64,000 bases of DNA, taken from contig CM039462.1 of assembly GCA_022414725.1 (NCBI GenBank), forward strand, positions 78,629,421-78,693,420, in the 5' to 3' direction. A program made the translations under genes and the position numbers. Numbering within the stretch: position 1 is the first letter of the stretch; the number at the start of each line of letters is the position of its first letter. The DNA comes from Microglena sp. YARC. Its lineage: Eukaryota; Chlorophyta; Chlorophyceae; Chlamydomonadales; Chlamydomonadaceae. The notes beneath the pieces are model-generated. The model was given only the letters and a program-made list of their open reading frames with translations. It ran no database searches and had not been told where the DNA came from. Shown piece after piece: positions 55,644 through 64,000 of this stretch.

Positions 55644-56812
55644 ATTACATTACATTACATTACATTACATGTTAAAGTCTACTTGACACCGCGAGGGTGT
55701 ATGAGACTCTGTGCTTTAAACAAAAAGAAAAAGCACCCACAAAGCAAAAAACCCCATTACATCAGGGGTGTGTCGAGGACAAACAAACCAAACTCCCAAC
55801 CACCGTTTTGGTGGCGTAGGTATTAAACCCCTTAGAGCAGGACCCAGATCTCAACCACTTACAGTGGCGGAGGTAAGAAGCTAACAAATGAGAAGTCTCA
55901 AGAAGAAAAAAAAGGGATAATAAATTACGGTGCCACTAAGCAGTCCAGGGCTTCCTGTCTTGCTCTTCTACGAGTAGAAAGATAGTCGGCTAGGTTGCTC
56001 CAAAAAGACTTAGTGCCATTTCCATTCATAAAGGTTCTGAATGTGGAATCGCAGAATTCCACATTCCATACGGTTAAGTCGGTATCCTCATGGACATGCT
56101 TATAAATATCTGTAAACAGATTCTGGTAGCGGAGGCGAATATCATTATAAAAAGGGCACTCAAACATATGCATTTCATCCTCAGTTTTTTGGAACCCACA
56201 CATTTGACAGTGTCTCATTGAGCGAGGGATGTGTGCTCTATCCACCACCCTCATTCTTTCTGTGTTCAGCCAATGGGAACCCATTCTAAACTGTGCTATA
56301 GAACGAATCTGATCCTGCTTATGTAAGGCGGATGTAAAAGGAATCAAGCCATTCTCATCATTGCTGTTGGCTGCGAACCATTTTTGGTATCGGAGGCGTT
56401 TAAAGCCAACCCTTCTCTCATCAGGGATGTCTCTAACTGCATTGGTGTCACTTGGGTACTTAAACCTCCATGACTCAAAAACTTCAGACATAATACCTTC
56501 GACATCGACAGCCTCCAAAATGTTGATGTTTTTACTGGATCCTAGCTTGTGGAGAGCACAACGCAAGTCATGAACCCAGCCAGTGTTGGAGTCAAAAGAT
56601 TCCTCAAGAGCCATTCTAATGAGATCCTCAGGTTCTTTATGTATGGTCTTGTTCCAGAAGCGCAAAGCTTGTTTAAGCCAAGCAAAACACAACGGGGTTC
56701 TACCCAGCTCTTCCATGATAATATTAGATGTAGTAGATTGGCAAACACCCAACATTTGTTTAAGTATACCTCTATGCCATTTCTCACAAGCATGGTCATT
56801 TGAGATAAGTGT
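55644..56812 (-). mobile_element. LINE copy L3, antisense, 5'-truncated
   Basis: Tail attacattacat (taatg on the element strand) at 55644-55670, the same 3' UTR as L1, L2 and L4, and an unbroken C-terminal ORF2 frame 55925-56815 (296 codons) with CQMCGFQKTEDEMHMFEC and FWSNLADYLSTRRRARQEAL. Truncation lies after the RT thumb. At the 5' junction a 16-bp segment gtcatttgagataagt is tandemly duplicated (about 56794-56826). This is the best-preserved coding copy of this region, so L1's frameshifts are probably young or technical. Confidence 0.9.
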
Positions 56813-56973
56813 CATTTGAGATAAGTTTATGAATGTATTTCCACCCGGCTCGGTGGGTTCCCTTGCACCAACGTGTCCCCTTGCACTAACGGTGCAGAGG
56901 ATTCAAAAGTGGAGAAAGGCGTGCCCCCTCCTAAGAAAGTGGAGCTACGAAACCCCTGGTAACCAGGATAGCT

Positions 56974-57310
56974 AGACAAGCTCCCTGCCCTGGTTGGTAG
57001 AGGCGGAGCCAAGGACTCGAGGAGGCATTTGATATGTTTTGTGTTTTCTTACTCGGTTGCTTCTTGACATCCCGTGCTTGTAACATGATCCAGTGGGCAA
57101 CTCCCTGCCCAGGTTGGTTGAGGCGGAGCCAAGGACTCGAGGAGGCATTTGATATGTTTCATGTTTTCTTACTCGGTTGCTTCTTGACATCCCGTGCTCG
57201 TAACATGATCCAGTGGGCAACTCCCTGCCCAGATTGGTTGAGGCGGAGCCAAGGACTCTAGGAGGCATTTGATATGTTTCATGTTGCCTTAGTCGGATGG
57301 TCCTTGACAT
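56974..57310. repeat. 120-bp tandem repeat, 2.7 units, coding-phase length
   Basis: Units are exactly 120 bp apart (aggcggagccaaggactc at 57001, 57121 and 57241). The - strand is open through the array and beyond (56972-57496), giving a 40-residue repeat with ETYQMPPRVLGSASTNLGRE. No family was recognised. It may be a fragment of a repeat-containing gene or a non-coding minisatellite. Confidence 0.85.
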
Positions 57311-58270
57311 GTGTGTGTGTGTGTGTGGTGGGGGTGGGGGTGGGTGGGGTGGGTGGGGGAGGCATCCTCTGTTTTTTAGGCGTGGGGGGTGATTTTTTTC
57401 TACTCCTGTTGATGCCTGTTGGGGATTTATTTTTGCCTTAGAAATCTGGAAAAGGGCTGCTATCACACCTGCCCCTCTTTGGGGGATGGGGTACACTTTT
57501 CACACTTCATAAGTATATCCCATACACATATACTCTGGACATGGAGACATGAAGATTTAGCTTTGGTGCAGTCCTCTTCCCAAGGCTACTGTTTGGATGA
57601 TGTCACCGTCAGTGCCCACGACAACTGCCAATGCTCAAGGATGGTAGGGCAGTAGGGACCCCAGAGTCGACCTTCGTAGTAACTTGGAAGCCCTCGTATT
57701 GTTGTAGGGGGAATGGGGGTATGATGCAGCAAAGCATCTTGCAAGGAATTGAGAGGGTTGAGACGTTGTCACGTTACAAATCATGGGCTGAGACTCAGAT
57801 ATCATTTCAAGGGGGGATAACTATCCTAGCATTGTCGTGGCAAGCTACATGCAATAATGCTTGCTTCTAATTGGGAGTAGCCACGATGACCCCAGTGTGT
57901 CCTCCCTGCTTAGCCTCACTGCAAGTCTGAATGAGCACGTTTGCTGTCGCCTTGCTTGTCCTTCTTCCTGGCATTCTTCTCATCAAGCCTTTTGTTTTTT
58001 TTAGCCTCAGGATGCGGAGCACCTACATGTAAAGAGCAAGGGTGTAATTTCATCCACGGAGGTTGGACTCCTAAAACCTGCGGCAATCTCATATGAGGTT
58101 TATACAAGAGTGAATAGGTAGGCACTAGGCACACTAAAGAAGGGGAAGGCACACTTATGAAGGGAGGAGATCCAGATCCACTAAGAAACGGATGCAGATA
58201 TAACTGTGACGGTGGACGAAGCATAGGTGACAATCCTAGCAGGAGAACAGAGCACGGGGGGCAACCACAT
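57311..58270. other. Unassigned sequence with a possible C-terminal coding fragment
   Basis: Contains a GT/G-rich run (57310-57362). The - strand frame 57916-58233 ends in a Lys-rich basic tail (PHPEAKKNKRLDEKNARKKD) that looks like a protein C-terminus, but no family is recognisable and no upstream exon is evident. + strand frames at 57419-57870 have no motif. Confidence 0.3.
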
Positions 58271-58477
58271 CAGGGTAATTCAAAGCATGCACTTTTGCGC
58301 TTTTGAGCGCTGACTTGTTGACCCCCTCTGCGCTTTAAGCGCAGTTTTTTGCAAACCCCTACAGGCATGTGGGCGCAGCAAGCAATTTTTGCACTTTTTG
58401 CACCACCATACAAAGCGCAGTCTTTTGTTTTCAAGTGCGCTAAAGCGCTGGCCAATTTGGCCATTTGAAGTACCCTG
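58271..58477. mobile_element. hAT-like MITE M2, 207 bp
   Basis: TIRs CAGGGTAATTCAAA and TTTGAAGTACCCTG (one mismatch). An 8-bp TSD aaccacat is at 58263-58270 and 58478-58485. The interior shares gcgctttaagcgcag-, tgcaaaaagtgc- and cttttgcgctttt-type words with M1, so the two belong to one family despite low overall identity. Confidence 0.88.
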
Positions 58478-58673
58478 AACCACATACGGAGTTTCGGACC
58501 AGGCTCAAGTTTCCGTGTGAGGGGGATGATTATGGCATCAGTGCACGATGACAAGCCACATAATGTGAATGGTGATGGAAGTATAAATGGGGGGGTGGCC
58601 ACCATCAACCATCCAAAACTGATTATAATGTATCTTTTTGACTTCAAAAACAAACCAGAATGTGTGTGTGTGT

Positions 58674-58716
58674 GGAGGGGGGGGGGGGGGGGCGGGGGGG
58701 GGGGGGGGGGGGGGGG
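58674..58716 (+). repeat. gt dinucleotide and poly-G tract
   Basis: tgtgtgtgtgtgg runs into about 38 G with one c. It is low-complexity sequence; the length may be unreliable. About 58486-58860 otherwise holds nothing recognised. Confidence 0.85.
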
Positions 58717-58860
58717 CTCCGTCGGTACACGATTCGGTTGATTTCCATTCTTACGACTGATAGGTTAACTTGATGTCAACGGGGATGGATACCCTATACA
58801 CGAAACATTTTTTGCACGGAGGTGTTCAGAAATCTTCCCACTTAATGGGCTTGCTCAGTT

Positions 58861-59285
58861 ACACCCATTGGAAACCCAACGCTAGATTCTCTAATTTCAC
58901 ATTCCAATTATGGATCCATAAACTCCTGTCCAAATCTGACACCCTTGAATGGATCTTTTGGTCCATTCCTGTCTTCAAAACCCTTTGGCTTGCCCGCTGT
59001 TCCAAACTTTATTCTGATACGATATTTTCTTTCAATGAATCAATGAATTATGCTCTCGATGCATATCTCAATGGCTCTCATCAGCCTTGATTATGGCCAA
59101 AGAATATGGCCCAGAAATGTTTGCCCCCAATATCATGATTCACCCTTCATCCCACTTACACACTCATGATTAACACTTCATCCCACACACACCCTTCATC
59201 CCACCTGCAATGGCCCTTCCTTTTACCAACCTCTCTCTTTCCCCATCGCAGGTCAATCTTCATCCCTCTGAGCAAGTTGTTTACA
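58861..59285 (+). pseudogene. Second copy of the LINE C-terminal fragment
   Basis: The frame from about 58866 carries WKPNARFSNFTFQLWIHKLL and WSIPVFKTLWLARCSKLYSD, matching 16905-17080. 3' flanking words (aagaatatggcccagaaatg, caatatcatgattcaccc, gagcaagttgtttacag) match 17130-17280. A 4-bp tandem (gaatcaat) and local repeats of cttcatccca have been added. Element F's LTR begins within its 3' end. Confidence 0.7.
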
Positions 59286-59291
59286 GGTAAT

Positions 59292-59617
59292 TATCAGCAT
59301 CAATTGCGGTTCACTCAATCGTTTTATGTCTTGGTGACTACTTCTGTACTTCCTTAGAACTATAGGTACAGACAGTAACTCCTCTTCTGCCTGTACTGTG
59401 TCAGCTTCCCGTAGACTGTGTCATCCTTCATGACCCTGGTCCTCTGACACGCGCTGTATAGCCTGTACCCTGATTAGGTTCCCGGCTTTCGCCCCTTCCA
59501 CCACTGGTGCCCTTTTGTGATTCCCCAGTCGCTGTAAATCATTCTCATCTCCGTGTATAGATTGGCGCGTTTGACCGCTGCGAGTATCTCTCCACTCTTG
59601 AAGTGTATAAGCTGATA
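59292..59617 (+). repeat. Element F LTR (E family)
   Basis: 326 bp bounded by TATCAGC and GCTGATA. It aligns with the reverse complement of element E's LTR: gttttatgtcttggtgact, gacacgcgctgta, agcctgtaccctgattag, cactggtgcccttt. Identity is about 75% by eye, so it is an older or different subfamily. Only this 5' LTR was found in the window. Confidence 0.8.
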
Positions 59618-59752
59618 GGTTATAGAGGTCCATCAAACTACCACTGCTTTCAAACATGCAACTTCCGTGAGGACCTGCCGCCGGCTTTGAGAAGCTCCAT
59701 CTGGGCGATGGACCTTCTTGGTCGCGGGGTATGCGCCACGTTATTGTCAGTA

Positions 59753-61032
59753 ATGGCTGCGACTCCGTCCTTCCTTAGGAGCCGAAGGTCCCATTTGATT
59801 GGCTGGATATTCGAGCGCCGACGGCCTCTGCTGCCGGGGAAGAGAATCCTTCCGCTATTGTGGAAGCCACACCCCCTGTGCATTCACCCCTCTTATCTAC
59901 TTTCCCCCCTACTGTCCGTTGCCTCCCCCGGCTGTTGAGGACGTTCTTATGACTCTATGTGATGTGCAGACTCAAATCATTGAGTACTCCTCGGGTGTTG
60001 TGCCTGCGACCGCTCGCTTCAGGAATGAATTTATCACTGATGCCTATCTCACTGAGGACGATGAAGAAGATGAAGAAGACGACGACGACATGCTACGAGC
60101 ATGGACAACGGTGGAGGCACTCCGTCTTCGTCTGCTCGCGTCCTTGAAGCCGCAACTATATCGCCGGTGTTTGAGGCTGAGCCTGTGCAACCGGCGGTCT
60201 TCAAGCCAACTAAGCTGACTTCAACCGCTGGAACTACCGTTGCTCTTCCCCTCCAGCGTTCTGCCACTGGCATGAATTTGCGCTCTGGTAGCTCCTTGCA
60301 GCCTTCTGGATCTGTGGCTTCAGCTCCGCAGGAGCCACCGCCTCCGCCTGTGGAGACGCCACCTCCTGCCCCTCCCCCTCCCCCTCCGATGGGAGTGCCC
60401 CTTTCGTGTTAAGCTTGGGAGCATCTGCTCACTGGAGGCCCTGCTCCGGACTTGCCATTGCGGATTTTGCGCCATGTCCGTCGGACTCAAGTGGATGCTG
60501 AAACCCCGGATCGCACCCTGTTTGGTAGGCTTGATGTTCCGCTTTCTCAGGCTGCTTTGAAACAGGGCAAGGGGCGTGTGATGGTTTTCAGTGAGCTAGG
60601 GCAGCAATGTCGTGATTTTCTGGGGGGTGTGACTGTTGGCATTAAGTATCCTGCGATTACTGGTCCCTTTGGTGGTAAGTGGCGTGCTGAGGCCAAGAAG
60701 GTAGGCTACCAGTTTGTGCTTCAGCCGTTCCCTCGCTGTCCTGTAGCGCCTGATTTTGAGCTGTTAGTGGCGCATGCCAGGTCCTTGACTGAGATCAGGA
60801 ACATAGACGATCGCGTATGACGCTGGTCTGGCTGCAGAATACTTTCTGCAGGTTAGGGCTTATTATTCTTCCCTGTCTGCTGCTCCTGTTTCTTCTTCTG
60901 GGCACCTTTCTGCTTCTCCAGTCTCTCTTGGGGAGTCCTCTGTCGATCCTGCTCTGTTGGGTCTGAGCGCCCTGTCCCTTGACCGCCAGAACTTCATGAT
61001 TAAGGGCGCCTGGAGGCGCGTCCCGAATGAAA
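59753..61032 (+). pseudogene. Element F gag-like gene
   Basis: It starts MAATPS.. at 59753, in the same position relative to the LTR as in E. Blocks in order: NPSAIVEATPPVHSPLL (second frame), a Glu/Asp run (TEDDEEDEEDDDD), MDNGGGTPSSSARVLEAATI, GMNLRSGSSLQPSGS, a Pro-rich run, LRILRHVRRTQVDAETPDRT, FGGKWRAEAKKVGYQFVLQP, and after a frameshift at about 60815 EYFLQVRAYYSSLSAAP to MIKGAWRRVPNE. At least four frames. No known domain was recognised; it may be the Gag of this pol-less family. Confidence 0.5.
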
Positions 61033-62100
61033 TTATTCGAATCCTCAATTCAATGTATTAAATTAAATTGAATTGTATTTAATGTTGTCTTATTTTAAAT
61101 CGATTTATTCCTTTCCATTTAATTTAATTTACGTGATTTGAATGCATGTAATTGCTTTAAATTGTATCAATTAGAATAGTATAAAATGTGAAGGGCGCCT
61201 GGAGGCTTTAAATTAATTGAATTCCAACGAATGGATTGATGATTTAGCATTGTTAACTATTAAGTGACGAAAAAGAGATTTTTTGAAGGGTTGTTGATTT
61301 TTAAGCAGTATTGAACGTTTCTGTACTATAATGAAATGCATGTATGTTGAGTGACTTTTTTTAATAATTTGATGCAAGAAAAATGAGGCCAATCAGGTGT
61401 ATGGTTGATTTTACGGGATTTGTACAAGATATTGCATGTTTCGGCCCAGCCCAGACGTGAACGGTATGTCCCGTCTTCCTGAACGGGTTTTTGGCCAGCG
61501 GCAGGTGGCGTGGCTTGCCCCTGCCCCCGTGAACGGTATGTCCCCACCGGTATGTCCCGTCCTCCTGAACGAGTTTTTGGCCAGCGGCAGGTGGCGTGGC
61601 TTGCCCCTGCCCCCGCCCGGTGCCCCCGCCCCCGACCCTGCCCCACGCACGGCCCTGAGGTGGGGTCCGAGGGCTAATTATAGATTAAGTGCCCTAGGGG
61701 ATTGTTTCGTCCATTGTGATGCTTACATGTTTCGCCTCGAATTTTTGACGACAATTCTGCTCCCAAACCTATGTCTACGCACATGTATTAGTGGTTCAAA
61801 TTTGAAAAGTTAGCTCAAAACACCCTGAAATCAAATTGTTAAACGATAATTGTAGCTTTTTGGCCCAACCTGAGCCTCTTTTCGTGAATTGCGATGCTCA
61901 TATGTGCTCTGGTCAGAATTTGTCCGGTATAAATAAGTCTTATAATTCATCAAAAATATAGAATGTTCAACTTTTTCGATGTTTTTCATAAAACCTGAAA
62001 ATTTCGTTTGTGACACACTAACTAACGGACGGACATTTTAATGGGGCTAATCCCTCTTCATTTCAAATAAAGGGCGCCTGGAGGCGCGTCCCGAATGAAA
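61002..62100. repeat. Three copies of a GC-rich 31-nt motif in AT-rich DNA
   Basis: aagggcgcctggaggcgcgt plus cccgaatgaaa occurs at 61002-61032 and 62070-62100, and its first 16 nt at 61191-61206. gcgcct-gg-aggcgc is a small hairpin. The first copy is in frame in element F's gag. The rest of the interval is AT-rich, apart from the GC-rich tandem described next. Confidence 0.8.
61457..61622 (+). repeat. ~75-bp GC-rich direct repeat
   Basis: gtgaacggtatgtcccgtct, tcctgaacgggtttttggcc, agcggcaggtggcgtggctt and gcccctgcccccg occur twice (about 61457-61532 and 61548-61622), with ggtatgtccccacc between. No coding was recognised. Confidence 0.8.
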
Positions 62101-62640
62101 ATGTTTTAAATAATCTGTAATTAATTAAAATGTTAATTGTATAAATTTATTATTGTATAATTGTATAATTGTTTAATTAAATAAATAAATTGTATTAATT
62201 AATGAATAATAAGATTAAAATGAATTAAATAAATTATGTTAAACTGTTTGATTAATTATAAGTTATTAATTAATTGATTAATTAACTAATTAATTAAATT
62301 ATATTTAATTAATTCTCAATTAAATCTAATTGTATGAATTAGTTAATGAATGAATGAATGAATTAATTAAAATTGATTTAATTAATTTGATAGAATCAAA
62401 ATTGTGTTGTATTGACTTGAATTGAATGCATTTAATTGATTTGAATTGTATTCATTTGAATTCAATATATTTGGATTTTGTTGAATTGAATCGATGGATG
62501 TAGCTTCATTTACTATGACAATTGACATTTTGTAGGGTTGTTAAATTTGAAGGAGTATTAAACGTGCCTGGACTATCTTGTAGATGGACTTTATTTGCAA
62601 GCAGTTGATGCACAGGAAATGTAAACAATTAGAGGTATAG
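62101..62640. repeat. AT-rich simple sequence (taatta / aattga words)
   Basis: A long run of attaattaa, aataaat and gaattga words. No coding or structural gene was recognised. Confidence 0.8.
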
Positions 62641-63240
62641 TTGAATTTGTTCGGTCAGCCGCATACAAGCTTGATGTGGCTTCATTCCCCACATTTATGG
62701 CAATTCATTCGGGACCCCGAGGACACAAGCCGCTTGTTGCCTTATACGACATCGTATTACGATTTCGCAGTGTGATTTGCGGTCGGACACGTGTTTTGCC
62801 AATGAGGTTGTAGAGTCGGCTGGGCGTGTCCCTGGCGTGCGTAGGATTGAACACATAGTCTCGACAGCCTGGACACGTGGCATCTGAATTATGGTCAACC
62901 GCTGGCATTCAAACCACTAAGCAACTAAACCCTGAACACATTAGAAGTCACGGGCAGGACATGGGGCAAATAGTCGAGAAATAGTTGATATGCAGAATGC
63001 GAGAAAGTGAGAGGAGGAAGGCTGGGAGTTTCAAAAGTAATGGAGTAAGTAGGTACTAATAGCAGAATAAGCTACACAACATTTGAAAACTTTTGAGAAG
63101 GATCATGACCGCTGCAATGCTGATATCTCTAGTCATGCGCACTCCAACTACGAGCCAACTGTTTGGGTGCAGAGTTTGCTGGGATCAGCAGCACAGATGG
63201 AGAGAGACAAACTAATGTACAATGAGACACGTGGAACCTA
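62641..63240. other. Unassigned sequence
   Basis: No protein or RNA gene could be supported. A weak pair of Pol III-like boxes on the - strand is listed under rejected items. Confidence 0.45.
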
Positions 63241-63480
63241 GGGGGTAATAACTATAACCCATAACATGCCATGCTATGCTGCACCATGAGAGACCATACC
63301 AATATACCATGCTATGCCACACCATGTTATACGACAACATACTACCAAGTTACCATGCATGCAGGTATAAACCATAACATGCCATGCTACGCTGCACCAT
63401 GTCATACCATATCAATAAACCATGCATGTAGGTACAAATCATACCATGCTATGCTACCAGATACCATATGACACCATTAT
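63241..63480. repeat. accatgc / cataccatgctatgc degenerate repeat
   Basis: Words ccatgctatgc, taaaccataacatgccatg and accatgcatgcaggta recur at about 63262-63290, 63306-63325, 63352-63390 and 63420-63460. Confidence 0.75.
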
Positions 63481-64000
63481 GTGTGGTATGATGTGATAGG
63501 TTGAGGTGTGTTTTGGTGTGTTTTGGTGTGTTTTGGTGTGATTTGGTGTGTTTTGGTGCGTTATGTTGTGTTGTGCTATGTTGTGTTGAGTTGCGTTGTG
63601 GTGTGGTGATTTGTGTTGTGTGTTGTGTTGTGGCATGTCGTGTTGATTCGTGTCATGTGGTGTGGTGTGGTGTGGTGTGGTGTGGTGTGGTGTGGTGTGG
63701 TGTGGTGTGGTGAGGCGTGGTGTGGTGTGGTGAGGTGAGGCGAGGCGTGGTGTAGTGTAGTGTAGTGCAGTGTGGTGTGGTGTGGTGTGGTGTGGTGTGG
63801 TGTGATGAGGTGTGGTGTGGTGTGGTGTGGTGTGGTGTGGTGTGGTGAGGTGTGGTGTGGTGTGGTGTGGTGTGGTGTGGTGTGGTGTGGTGTGGTGTGG
63901 TGTGGTGGTGTGTGTGGTGTGGTGTGGTGTGGTGTGGCGTAAAATGTCATGTTGTTTTGTGTCGATTTGTGTTGTGTTGTGTTGTGGTGTGGTGTGGTGT
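63481..64000 (+). repeat. Pentanucleotide satellite (gtgtg / tgtgg), runs off the window
   Basis: A decamer ttttggtgtg run (63511-63560) passes into nearly pure tgtgg pentamers from about 63656 to the end, with gaggc variants. Long frames on either strand are repeat artefacts. Confidence 0.93.

Noticed and set aside
62840..62930. Possible tRNA-like SINE head on the - strand (ttgcttagtggttt and gttcaatcc)
   Set aside because: Both boxes are imperfect, spacing is about 70 nt, no stem pairs and no TSD was found.
63481..64000. Terminal telomere-like array
   Set aside because: The tgtgg pentamer with gaggc variants matches no known algal telomere unit, and the window simply ends inside it.

Overview
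The window is eukaryotic nuclear DNA dominated by repeats, with almost no intact host gene. The only recognisable host gene is an array of 37-residue helical repeats (pattern LANSLWAAATLGIRDEPFIS) of the OPR/FASTK-like type that is abundant in green-algal organelle RNA-binding proteins. Together with chromodomain Ty3 elements primed from an initiator-Met-type tRNA and spliceosomal-looking GT..AG segments, this points to a green alga (chlorophyte or prasinophyte). That placement is an inference of moderate to low confidence.

Layout. 1-1097: unassigned. 1098-5556: C-rich, pyrimidine-rich and exon-like tandem repeats, ending in a 1000-N assembly gap (5557-6556). 6557-12242: a 76-bp satellite of about sixty units, a 23-bp satellite that shares its junction sequence, then GT-rich minisatellites. 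12243-17735: low-information sequence, local duplications, long poly-G runs and a LINE C-terminal fragment. 17736-18295: flank of the OPR-like gene. 18296-19946: a LINE inserted at the head of that gene. 19947-20085 and 53626-54455: the two halves of the OPR-like gene. 20086-53620: a 33.5-kb nest of retrotransposons that splits it. 54456-59290: duplicated gene tail, two hAT-like MITEs, an antisense LINE, a 120-bp coding repeat and a LINE fragment. 59292-62640: an LTR element of a pol-less family merging into AT-rich DNA. 63241-64000: CATGC-type and GTGTG-type simple repeats.

The nest can be unpicked base by base from target-site duplications (TSDs). Element A (Ty3/chromovirus, + strand, TSD gtggg) sits in the OPR-like gene. 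Element B (same family, - strand, TSD tcttg) sits in A's 5' LTR. LINE L2 sits in B. Element C (short-LTR, pol-less, TSD cacgc) sits in A's gag. Element E (- strand, pol-less, LTR ends TATCAGC..GCTGATA, target ttag) sits in C. A LINE stub (TSD aagcac) sits in E's LTR. A tRNA-derived SINE (TSD tccaggg) sits in C's 3' LTR. An antisense Ty1/copia relic lies between A's gag and pol. LTR divergence agrees with this order: A's LTRs differ at about 13 of 349 positions, B's are identical by eye over 348 bp.

Many reading frames are broken by single-base indels. In the satellites these look like uncorrected long-read errors, so individual frameshifts elsewhere should not all be read as biology.
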